Shown piece after piece: positions 25,304 through 33,015 of a stretch of 34,476 nt of DNA. Made by a program: the position numbers and the translations under genes. The stretch is taken from NCBI RefSeq assembly GCF_001591385.1, contig NZ_BCUU01000057.1, forward strand, positions 1 through 34,476, written 5' to 3'. Every line of letters begins with the position of its first letter. The stretch's first letter is position 1. The DNA is from Variovorax soli NBRC 106424. GTDB lineage: Bacteria > Pseudomonadota > Gammaproteobacteria > Burkholderiales > Burkholderiaceae_C. The notes beneath the pieces were generated by a model. That model saw nothing but the letters and a program-made list of their open reading frames with translations. It had not been told where the DNA came from and ran no database searches.

Positions 25304-26266
25304 ATGCACGAGCTTCTTGAACTGGCCACGCAACATGGCGTGTCGGTGGTCTTCCTGGCCACGCTGGCGGCGCGCCTGGGTGCGCCCGTGCCGGCGTCTG
25401 CCGTGCTGGTGGTGGCCGGTGGGCTGATCGCGGCGGGCGAACTCTCGCTGGCCGCGGTGCTGGCCGTGGCCGTGCTGGCCAACGTGCTGGGCGACGGCGC
25501 GTGGTACTACGCCGGCCGGCGTTTCGGCTACCGGGTGATGCGGCTGCTGTGCAAGGTCTCGATGTCGCCCGACTCGTGCGTTCGCCGCAGCGAGACCCTG
25601 ATCACCGACTGGGGCGGCACGTCGCTGCTGGCCGCCAAGTTCGTGCCGGGCGTCTCGGTGGTGGCGCCGCCGATGGCCGGCGCGCTGAAGATGCCGCTGG
25701 CGCGCTTCACGATGTTCGATGCGGCCGCGGGGCTGGTCTGGGCGGGTGTGTTCGTGGCGCTGGGCTGGGTGTTCTCGCAGCAGATCCAGGAGGTGCTGGA
25801 CGCCATGGCCAACGCCGGCGGCGTGGGCGCGGCGCTGCTGGTGGCGCTGATCGCCATCGGCGTGGGCGTGCGCTGGTGGCGCCGCCGCTCGGCACTGCGC
25901 GACCTGAACGTGGAGCGCATCGGCGTGCATGAACTGCGCGACCTGCTGGCCGGCGAGAACGAACCGGTGGTGATCATCGATGTGCGTTCGGAGGCCGCAG
26001 CCGCCATCGACCCGCGCCGCATTCCGGGTGCGGTACTCATTCATCCGAACGGCATTGAACACCAGCTGGACCAGCTGCCGCGCGACCGCCAGATCGTGCT
26101 GTATTGCGATTGCCCGAACGAGGTGTCCGCGGCCAAGGCGGCTGCCGTGCTGACCCGCCACGGCTTCGTGCGCGTGCGGCCGTTGCGCGGGGGCTTGCAG
26201 GCGTGGATGGAGATGGAGGCGGCCGATGCTGCGGCCTCGTCGGGGCCGGCGGTGATCGCGCCTTGA
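25304..26266 (+). CDS. DedA-family membrane protein fused to a rhodanese domain
   Basis: A 320-residue two-domain protein. Residues about 1-190 are a DedA (VTT/SNARE-associated) membrane domain with the conserved KFVPGVSVVAPPMAGALKMPLARF region (112-135); such proteins act in lipid-carrier flipping and membrane homeostasis. Residues about 205-305 form a cytoplasmic rhodanese domain with VVIIDVRSE, IPGAVLIHP and the active-site loop YCDCPNEVS, where Cys268 would carry the persulfide. The fusion suggests sulfur transfer or redox sensing at the membrane. It follows the sigma factor gene by 71 bases on the same strand and may belong to its operon. The start at 25304 has no strong Shine-Dalgarno. 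Confidence 0.9.
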   Translation: MHELLELATQHGVSVVFLATLAARLGAPVPASAVLVVAGGLIAAGELSLAAVLAVAVLANVLGDGAWYYAGRRFGYRVMRLLCKVSMSPDSCVRRSETLITDWGGTSLLAAKFVPGVSVVAPPMAGALKMPLARFTMFDAAAGLVWAGVFVALGWVFSQQIQEVLDAMANAGGVGAALLVALIAIGVGVRWWRRRSALRDLNVERIGVHELRDLLAGENEPVVIIDVRSEAAAAIDPRRIPGAVLIHPNGIEHQLDQLPRDRQIVLYCDCPNEVSAAKAAAVLTRHGFVRVRPLRGGLQAWMEMEAADAAASSGPAVIAP

Positions 26267-26353
26267 TTTTTGTCGGCCGTTCAGGTCGGCTGGGTATTTG
26301 TTCGTTGCGGGCGGAGCGCGGCAGGCGCCAGGGGCCGTGTTGAAAGCGGACGC

Positions 26354-26767
26354 TCAGGCTGAATGGACGACTGGCAATGACAGTGCCCACTGCGCGTACC
26401 TTCGGACATGCGGCCGGTCACTGGTCGTTGCGCTCTCGCAGGCACGCAAGGTTTGCGCCCTGTCCAGATGGAGCGCAAGTCGCAGTTGGTCCTTGAACTG
26501 TTCAGAGAACTCACCCGACTCGAGTCTTTCCAGGATGCAGGCCAGGAGCTTCGTCCGGCTCGTGCGGCCCAACTCGACGTGCTTCAAGCGGCGGCACATC
26601 ATCGCCCTTGCCCGGCCATGCCAATGGCCTTTCGTTTCAGCGAGTACGAATGCAACGCAGTAGTCAACGGCCACTGGCTCCTGACCAATCAACCGGTCCG
26701 CCAGCGTATGAAGTTCCCGCTTTGAGAGAGTGAAAAATTCGGCGTGTTCGACGGGGACTCGTGCCAT
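26354..26767 (-). CDS. Hypothetical helical protein
   Basis: A 137-residue soluble protein starting MARVPVEHAEFFTLSKRELH. It has no signal peptide or membrane segment and is rich in Arg, Leu and Glu. ETKGHWHGRARAMMCRRLKH near the middle and FSEQFKDQLRLALHLD near the end look well formed and non-random. I do not recognise a functional family. The frame is open further upstream but runs into the palindromic element, so the start at 26767 is preferred. It is alone on the minus strand between the DedA gene and the carboxylase operon. Confidence 0.65.
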   Translation of the reverse strand: MARVPVEHAEFFTLSKRELHTLADRLIGQEPVAVDYCVAFVLAETKGHWHGRARAMMCRRLKHVELGRTSRTKLLACILERLESGEFSEQFKDQLRLALHLDRAQTLRACESATTSDRPHVRRYAQWALSLPVVHSA

Positions 26768-26872
26768 GAGCAGGCTCAATGAAAGAGAACGCGAAACTTC
26801 GACCGCAAGCGCAGATCGCCAGCATGCCACATCCGTCCCGAATCTCCCGCACAACCACGGAGCTCCCCCGGC

Positions 26873-27130
26873 AAAGGCCTGCGTGCCTCTGGGCGGCGGC
26901 GCGCCCTCTCGGGCGCCGAGCAGCGCAGCGGAGCCGGCCCGCTTGTGTGTGCCGAAGGACACACACAAGCTTCGTCATCTAGCTTGCGGCAGCTGTCTGA
27001 GCGCAGTGAACGAAGTGAACGAAGCGAGTTCTGCCGCAGGGCCGGCTCCGCGAGCAGCGCAGGGCAGTCGGCGCTGAAGGCGCCGACCGCCCGAGTGGGC
27101 GCGCCGCCGCCCAGAGGCACACAGACCTTT
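26873..27130. repeat. 258-bp nested palindromic element
   Basis: The outer arms, 26873-26915 and 27088-27130, are inverted copies matching at 40 of 43 positions. Inside lie several perfect hairpins: GCTTGTGTGTG (26941-26951) with CACACACAAGC (26960-26970); TGCGGCAG (26985-26992) with CTGCCGCA (27031-27038), enclosing a tandem GTGAACGAA at 27006-27023; and GTCGGCGC (27067-27074) with GCGCCGAC (27080-27087). GGAGCCGGCCC on the left also pairs with GGGCCGGCTCC on the right. Coding frames cross it but are artefacts of the repeat. It fills most of the 476-bp gap before the carboxylase operon. It could be a non-autonomous mobile element or a structured transcript. Confidence 0.8.
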
Positions 27131-27243
27131 GCCGCCCCGCCACCTCAATCCACTCATAGCCAGTTACCGCAAGCCCCGCCCACCACCACCGCCTAGAGTC
27201 CAAAGGCAAGCACCCAGCGCCGCAGCCAGCCAGCAGCACGCCC

Positions 27244-28869
27244 ATGCCCGCCATCATCGACTCCAGGCTCAACCCCCTCGACCCCTCGTTCCAGGCGCAG
27301 CGCGCCAGCATGCTCGCCCTGCTGGAGCAGGTCCGCACCCACGAAGCACGGGCCACCGCCGCCTCGCAGGCCTCCGCCGAACGCTTCGCCAAGCGCGGCC
27401 AGCTGCTGCCGCGGGAACGGATGGCCCTGCTGCTCGACCCCGGCGCGCCCTTCATTCCCCTTTGCACCCTCGCCGGCCTGGGCCGCGACAACCCCGACCT
27501 GGACAAGAGCGTGCCCGGCGGCGGCATCGTGGCGGGCATCGGCTACGTCTCGGGTGTGCGCTGCATGGTGTGCGCCTCCGATTCCGGCATCGACGCCGGC
27601 GCGCTGCAGCCCATGGGCCTGGACAAGCAGTTGCGCCTGCAGGAGATCGCGCTGGAGAACAAGCTGCCCTATGTGCAGCTGGTCGAGAGCGCTGGTGCCA
27701 ACCTCATGGCCTACCGCGTCGAGGAGTTCGTGCGCGGCGGGCAGATTTTTCGTAACCTCGCGCGGCTCTCGGCCGCGGGCCTGCCGGTGGTCACCGTCAC
27801 CCACGGCTCGTCCACCGCGGGCGGCGCCTACCAGACGGGCCTGTCGGACTACATCGTCATGGTGCGGGGCCGCTCGCGCGCCTTCCTCGCCGGCCCGCCG
27901 CTGCTCAAGGCCGCCACCGGCGAAATCGCCACCGAAGAAGCGCTGGGCGGCGCCGTCATGCACACCCATGTCTCGGGCCTGGGCGACTACCTGGCCGAGG
28001 ACGACCGCGACGCCATCCGCATCGCGCGCGACATCCTTGCCAGCATCGACTGGGAGCGCAGAGACGGCAACGGCGACGCGCGTGCCTTCGAGCCGCCGCG
28101 CCACCCGGCCGAGGAACTGCTCGGCGTCATGCCTTCGGATGCCAAGCGCCCGGTCGACATGCGCGAAGTCATCGCGCGCATCGCCGACAACTCCGAGTTC
28201 CTGCCCTTCTCCGAGAGCTACGGCAGCGCCACCGTGTGCGGCCACATCCGGCTCGAAGGCCATGCGGTGGGCGTCATCACCAACAACGGCCCCATCGACT
28301 CCGACGGCGCGGTGAAGGCCACGCACTTCATCCAGGCCTGCTGCCAGAGCCGCACGCCGCTCCTGTACCTGCAGAACATCACCGGCTACATGGTGGGCGT
28401 GGCGCATGAAGAGGCCGGCATCATCAAGCACGGGGCCAAGATGATCCAGGCGGTGACCAACGCCACCGTGCCGCAGATCACCCTGCACTGCGGCGCCTCG
28501 TACGGGGCGGGCAACTACGGCATGTGCGGGCGCGGCTTTGCGCCGCGCTTCGCGCTTTCGTGGCCCAATGCGCGCACAGCGGTGATGGGCGGCGAGCAGG
28601 CCGCAAAAACCATGGCCATCGTCATGGAGGCCGGCATGGCGCGCAAGGGCGCGGCGGCCGACCCGGCCAAGCTGGCCGCCATGCAGCAGCAGATCGTCGA
28701 GCGCTTCGAAGCGCAGATGAGCGTGTTCACCACCAGCGCCCTGCTGCTGGACGACGGCGTGATCGACCCGCGCGACACGCGCGCCGTGCTGGCCGAGCTG
28801 TTCGCCATCTGCCGCAGCAGCGAGCGGCGCACGCCCCACGCCATGCAGTTCTCGGTGGCGCGGCCATGA
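27244..28869 (+). CDS. Acyl-CoA carboxylase, carboxyltransferase (beta) subunit
   Basis: A 541-residue carboxyltransferase that moves carboxybiotin CO2 to an acyl-CoA. Both crotonase-like halves are present: GSSTAGGAYQTGLSDYIV with GPPLLKAATGE in the N-terminal half, and NITGYMVGVAHEEAGIIKHGAKMIQAV with GASYGAGNYGMCG in the C-terminal half. The segment VESAGANLMAYRVEEFVRGGQIFRN stands where methylcrotonyl- and geranyl-CoA enzymes normally have VFPDRxHFGRIFYN, so it is not a typical LiuB or AtuC, and its acyl substrate is open. It is the first gene of a five-gene operon, and its TGA overlaps the ATG of the biotin subunit gene. No Shine-Dalgarno stands out before 27244. Confidence 0.92.
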   Translation: MPAIIDSRLNPLDPSFQAQRASMLALLEQVRTHEARATAASQASAERFAKRGQLLPRERMALLLDPGAPFIPLCTLAGLGRDNPDLDKSVPGGGIVAGIGYVSGVRCMVCASDSGIDAGALQPMGLDKQLRLQEIALENKLPYVQLVESAGANLMAYRVEEFVRGGQIFRNLARLSAAGLPVVTVTHGSSTAGGAYQTGLSDYIVMVRGRSRAFLAGPPLLKAATGEIATEEALGGAVMHTHVSGLGDYLAEDDRDAIRIARDILASIDWERRDGNGDARAFEPPRHPAEELLGVMPSDAKRPVDMREVIARIADNSEFLPFSESYGSATVCGHIRLEGHAVGVITNNGPIDSDGAVKATHFIQACCQSRTPLLYLQNITGYMVGVAHEEAGIIKHGAKMIQAVTNATVPQITLHCGASYGAGNYGMCGRGFAPRFALSWPNARTAVMGGEQAAKTMAIVMEAGMARKGAAADPAKLAAMQQQIVERFEAQMSVFTTSALLLDDGVIDPRDTRAVLAELFAICRSSERRTPHAMQFSVARP

Positions 28870-30863
28870 GCCAGGCGAAGACGACGATGGACAGCAACAT
28901 CAAGCGCACGCCATTCCATACGCTGCTCATCGCCAACCGCGGCGAGATCGCCATGCGCGTCCTGCGCAGCGCCAAGGCGATGGGCCTGCGCACGGTGGCC
29001 GTGTATTCCAGCGCCGACGCGGATGCACCGCATGTACTGCATGCCGACCGGGCGGTGCACATCGGCCCGGCCGAACCCGCGCAGAGCTACCTGAACATCG
29101 ACGCCATCGTGGCCGCGGCCCAGGCCAGCGGCGCCGATGCGGTGCACCCCGGCTACGGCTTCCTCGCCGAGAACGCGGCCTTTGCGCAGCACTGCCGCGA
29201 TGCCGGCCTGGTCTTCGTCGGCCCGTCGCCCGAGAGCATCCGCGCGATGGGCGACAAGGCCGCCGCCAAGCGGCTGATGCAGACCGCCGGCGTGCCCTGC
29301 ATTCCAGGCTACCAGGGCGAGGACCAGACCACGGCCACCCTGCTTCGCGAAGCCGAAGCCATCGGCTGGCCGGTGATGATCAAGGCGGTGGCCGGCGGCG
29401 GCGGGCGCGGCATGCGGCTGGTGGAAGGGCCGCAGCAGTTCGCCACCCTCCTGCAAAGCGCACAGTCCGAGGCGCTGCATGCCTTCAGCGACGCCACCGT
29501 GCTGCTGGAGCGCGCAGTGCTCGCGCCGCGCCACATCGAGATCCAGGTCATGGCCGACCGCCATGGCCACGCCATCCACCTGGGCGAGCGCGACTGCTCG
29601 GTGCAGCGCAGGCACCAGAAGATCATCGAGGAAGCGCCCTCGCCCGCCGTGTCGCCCGCGCTGCGCCAGCGCATGGGCGAGGCCGCGCTGCAGGCGGTGC
29701 GGGCCATCGGCTACGAAGGCGCGGGCACGCTCGAATTCCTTCTGGATGACAACGGCGACTTCTGGTTCATGGAAATGAACACCCGGCTGCAAGTGGAACA
29801 CCCGGCGACCGAAGCATTGACGGGCCTGGACCTGGTGGCGCTGCAGTTGCGCATCGCGGCCGGCGAGCCGCTGGCGCTGCGCCAGGAAGATGTCCGCTTC
29901 GAAGGGCATGCCATCGAGGTGCGCCTGTGCGCGGAAAGCCCGTCGCAGGGCTTCGTGCCGCAAAGCGGGACGATGGACCTGTGGCAGTTGCCCGAATCGC
30001 CGCCGCTGCGCGTGGAGCATGCGCTGGCGTCGGGCGCGCAGGTGCCGCCGCACTACGACTCGATGATCGCCAAGCTGGTGGCCCACGGCGCCACACGGGA
30101 CGAAGCACGGCAGCGACTGCTCGCCGGCCTCGCGGACACGGTGGCATTGGGCGTGGCGACCAACCAGCACTTTCTGCTGCGCTGCCTGGCGCACCCCGTG
30201 TTCGCGGCCGGCGGCGCCACGACCGCGTTCATTGCGCAGCATCAGGAGGAACTGCTGGCGGAAGATGCCGGGCAGCAGGCGCAAGCCGCAGCCGTGGCGG
30301 CTGCGCTGCTGCAGGCCGGCACTGACCGGCCGCCCTCGCCGCTGGCCCACACCCTCATGGCACCGCTGCGCTTCGAGATTGACGGTCAGGCCCACGCCGC
30401 CAGCGTCCAGCGCCTTCCTGACGGCAGCTACGCGGTGGCGCTGGACTCGGCGCAACCCGTCGAGATCGGGCTGCGCTTCCTGGGCCACGGCCAATGGCAG
30501 GTACGGCGCCAGGGCGTGCAGTCACCGCTGCGGGCGCTTCGCTCCGGCGAGCGCCTGCTGATGCATTGGGCCGGCCGCGCCTACGAAGTGCGCGACACCT
30601 CGCTCGCACCGCCGCACGACACCGGTGCGCACGGCGGCGACGGCCTGCTGCGCGCCGCCATGAGCGGCCGCGTCACCGCTCTGCTGGCCCGCGAAGGTGA
30701 ACTGGTCGCGGCAGGGCAACCCCTGCTGACACTGGAAGCCATGAAGATGGAGCATCTGCATTGCGCGCCCCGCGCCGGCCGCGTGTCCGCCGTGCACGTG
30801 GCCGTGGGCGAGCAGGTGGCCATGCGCCAGGTGGTGGCCGAGGTCACGGTGGCGGCGGCCTGA
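28866..30863 (+). CDS. Acyl-CoA carboxylase, biotin carboxylase and biotin carrier (alpha) subunit
   Basis: A 665-residue subunit that carboxylates its own biotin using ATP and bicarbonate. The biotin carboxylase N-terminal domain starts LLIANRGEIAMRVLRSAK. An ATP-grasp domain has the glycine-rich AVAGGGGRGMRLV loop and later EMNTRLQVEHPATE. The C-terminal biotinyl domain has LEAMKMEH with the biotinylated Lys627. About 150 residues between them form the linker/BT region that holds the beta subunit. The length is like the alpha subunits of methylcrotonyl- and geranyl-CoA carboxylases (about 660). The start overlaps the beta stop in ATGA form. An ATG eight codons later is an alternative but the overlap favours 28866. 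Confidence 0.94.
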   Translation: MSQAKTTMDSNIKRTPFHTLLIANRGEIAMRVLRSAKAMGLRTVAVYSSADADAPHVLHADRAVHIGPAEPAQSYLNIDAIVAAAQASGADAVHPGYGFLAENAAFAQHCRDAGLVFVGPSPESIRAMGDKAAAKRLMQTAGVPCIPGYQGEDQTTATLLREAEAIGWPVMIKAVAGGGGRGMRLVEGPQQFATLLQSAQSEALHAFSDATVLLERAVLAPRHIEIQVMADRHGHAIHLGERDCSVQRRHQKIIEEAPSPAVSPALRQRMGEAALQAVRAIGYEGAGTLEFLLDDNGDFWFMEMNTRLQVEHPATEALTGLDLVALQLRIAAGEPLALRQEDVRFEGHAIEVRLCAESPSQGFVPQSGTMDLWQLPESPPLRVEHALASGAQVPPHYDSMIAKLVAHGATRDEARQRLLAGLADTVALGVATNQHFLLRCLAHPVFAAGGATTAFIAQHQEELLAEDAGQQAQAAAVAAALLQAGTDRPPSPLAHTLMAPLRFEIDGQAHAASVQRLPDGSYAVALDSAQPVEIGLRFLGHGQWQVRRQGVQSPLRALRSGERLLMHWAGRAYEVRDTSLAPPHDTGAHGGDGLLRAAMSGRVTALLAREGELVAAGQPLLTLEAMKMEHLHCAPRAGRVSAVHVAVGEQVAMRQVVAEVTVAAA

Positions 30864-30906
30864 GCTTCGGCAAAAGACCCTCGAGAACCAACAGGACACA
30901 CGAGAC

Positions 30907-31827
30907 ATGCCTCCAGTTTCCCCATCATCCCTGCACTACCGCTCGGTTTTCGCGCCCGGCCTGTTCGACGGCCAGGTGGCCATCGTCACCGGCGGCGGCT
31001 CCGGCATCGGCCGCTGCTGCGCGCACGAGCTCGCATCGCTGGGCGCGCACGTGGTGCTGGTGGGCCGCAAGGCCGAGAAGCTGCAGGCCGTGCAGGCCGA
31101 GATCGAGCAGGACGGCGGCCGCGCCAGCCATGCGGTGTGCGACATCCGGAGCGAAGACGCCGTGCGCGCCACCGTGGCCGGCGTGCTGGCCGTGCACGGC
31201 CGCATCGACGCGCTGGTGAACAACGCCGGCGGCCAGTACATCGCGCCGCTGGCCGGCATCTCGGCCAAGGGCTGGGGCGCGGTGATCGACACCAACCTGA
31301 CCGGCGGCTTTTTGATGGCGCGCGAGTGCTTCACCCAGGCCATGCAGCACCAGGGCGGCGCGGTGGTCAACATCGTGGCCGACATGTGGGGCTCGATGCC
31401 CAACATGGGCCACAGCGGCGCCGCGCGCGCCGGCATGGTGAGCTTCACCGAGACGGCCGCGCTGGAATGGGCCGCGCAGGGCGTGCGCGTGAATGCGGTG
31501 GCGCCGGGCTACATCGCCTCCAGCGGCATGGACCACTACCCGCCCGAAGCCGCCGACATGCTGCGCGCCATGCCGCGCACGGTGCCGGCCGGACGTTTCG
31601 GCACCGAGGCGGAGACCTCGGCGGCGGTGGTCTTCCTGCTGAGCCCGGCGGCCGCGTTCATCAGCGGCGCGGTGCTGCGGGTGGACGGGGCCAGGCCGCA
31701 GGTGCGCATGGGCTGGCCCATGGCCACGCCGAACGCGCAGGTGCGCCGGCGCACCGCGGTGAAGCCCTTCGACGGCTTCCACCGCGCGGTGGTGCCGCGC
31801 ATCTTCCAGGGCGAACAAGAGAACTGA
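30907..31827 (+). CDS. Short-chain dehydrogenase/reductase family protein lacking the YxxxK motif
   Basis: A 306-residue SDR with the NAD(P) motif TGGGSGIG (28-35) and NNAG (105-108). Where classical SDRs have YxxxK this protein reads HSGAARAG (169-176), giving Ser170 and Arg174. The same wording is known in peroxisomal trans-2-enoyl-CoA reductase-like and dienoyl-CoA reductase-like SDRs, so a CoA-ester reductase is more likely than an alcohol dehydrogenase. The opening YRSVFAPGLFDGQ resembles AtuB-type SDRs of terpene catabolism clusters. A C-terminal extension of about 40 residues (GWPMATPNAQVRRR onwards) goes beyond the SDR fold. It is 43 bases after the alpha subunit and 27 before the first acyl-CoA dehydrogenase. 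Confidence 0.9.
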   Translation: MPPVSPSSLHYRSVFAPGLFDGQVAIVTGGGSGIGRCCAHELASLGAHVVLVGRKAEKLQAVQAEIEQDGGRASHAVCDIRSEDAVRATVAGVLAVHGRIDALVNNAGGQYIAPLAGISAKGWGAVIDTNLTGGFLMARECFTQAMQHQGGAVVNIVADMWGSMPNMGHSGAARAGMVSFTETAALEWAAQGVRVNAVAPGYIASSGMDHYPPEAADMLRAMPRTVPAGRFGTEAETSAAVVFLLSPAAAFISGAVLRVDGARPQVRMGWPMATPNAQVRRRTAVKPFDGFHRAVVPRIFQGEQEN

Positions 31828-31854
31828 CGACGACGACGAAAGGCACGCACAGGC

Positions 31855-33015
31855 ATGCACTACACGCACGAACACCTCGAGATCCAGAAGACCCTGCGCC
31901 GCTTCATCGACGAGGAAATCAACCCGCATGTGGACGAGTGGGAAGCGGCCGAGGCCTTTCCCGCGCATGAGGTCTTCCGCAAGCTGGGCCAGCTCGGCCT
32001 GCTGGGCCTGAACAAGCCGGAGGAATACGGCGGCGCCGGCCTGGATTACTCGTACGCCATGGCCCTGGCCGAGGCGCTGGGCCATGTCGACTGCGGCGGC
32101 ATTCCCATGGCGGTGGGCGTGCAGACCGACATGTGCACGCCGGCCCTGGCGCGCTTCGGCAGCGACGAACTGCGCCGCGAATTCCTGGCGCCGGCCATTG
32201 CCGGCGAGACGGTGGGCTGCATCGGCGTGAGCGAGCCCGGCGCCGGCAGCGACGTGGCGGGCCTGAAGAGCTACGCGAAGAAGGACGGCGACGACTACCT
32301 CATCACCGGCCAGAAGATGTGGATCACCAACAGCCTGCAGGCCGACTGGATGTGCATGCTGGTCAACACCGGCGACGGACCGGCCCACCGCAACAAGTCG
32401 CTCGTCATCGTGCCCATGGATTCACCTGGCATCGAGAAGGCGAAGAAGATCCGCAAGATCGGCATGCATTCCAGCGACACCGGCCTCATCTACTTCGACA
32501 ACGTGCGCGTGCCGCAGCGCAACCGCATCGGCGAGGAAGGCCAGGGCTTCGTCTACCAGATGCAGCAATTCCAGGAAGAGCGCCTGTGGTGCGCCGCCAG
32601 CTCGCTGGAGCCCATGGACACCTGCATCGCGCAGACCATCGAATGGGCGCAGCAGCGCCGCATGTTCGGCGCCACGCTGGCCGACCAGCAATGGGTGCAG
32701 TTCAAGCTGGCCGAACTCAAGACCGAGGTGGAAGCCCTGCGCGCCCTCACCTACCGCGCCTGCGATTTGCATGTGCAGGGCGAGGACGTGACACAGCTCG
32801 CGTCCATGGCCAAGCTCAAGACCGGGCGGCTCACGCGCGAGGTGTCCGACACCTGCCTGCAGTTCTGGGGCGGCATGGGCTTCACCTGGGAGAACCGCGT
32901 GTCGCGCCTGTTCCGAGACGGGCGGCTGGGCTCCATCGGCGGCGGTGCGGACGAGGTGATGCTGGGCATCCTGGCCAAGACGATGGGCATTGCGAAGCGC
33001 CCGCCGCGCGAATGA
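31855..33015 (+). CDS. Acyl-CoA dehydrogenase, citronellyl-CoA dehydrogenase (AtuD)-like
   Basis: A 386-residue flavoprotein that introduces an alpha,beta double bond into an acyl-CoA and passes electrons to ETF. Typical segments are FIDEEINPHVDEWE at the start, VSEPGAGSDVAGLKS (125-139), MWITNS (155-160) and GGMGFTWENRVSRLFRD near the end. The usual catalytic Glu late in the chain is replaced in SIGGGADEVM (Gly363). A Glu-Arg pair is present at 242-243 (FQEERLW), the position of the catalytic base in isovaleryl- and long-chain acyl-CoA dehydrogenases, which suggests branched substrates. The overall style recalls AtuD. Its TGA overlaps the ATG of the next dehydrogenase. Confidence 0.93.
   Translation: MHYTHEHLEIQKTLRRFIDEEINPHVDEWEAAEAFPAHEVFRKLGQLGLLGLNKPEEYGGAGLDYSYAMALAEALGHVDCGGIPMAVGVQTDMCTPALARFGSDELRREFLAPAIAGETVGCIGVSEPGAGSDVAGLKSYAKKDGDDYLITGQKMWITNSLQADWMCMLVNTGDGPAHRNKSLVIVPMDSPGIEKAKKIRKIGMHSSDTGLIYFDNVRVPQRNRIGEEGQGFVYQMQQFQEERLWCAASSLEPMDTCIAQTIEWAQQRRMFGATLADQQWVQFKLAELKTEVEALRALTYRACDLHVQGEDVTQLASMAKLKTGRLTREVSDTCLQFWGGMGFTWENRVSRLFRDGRLGSIGGGADEVMLGILAKTMGIAKRPPRE

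Noticed and set aside
26779..27196. Several open frames crossing the nested palindromic element
   Set aside because: They consist of repeat-derived low-complexity peptides and differ in every frame; none has a Shine-Dalgarno or a domain.
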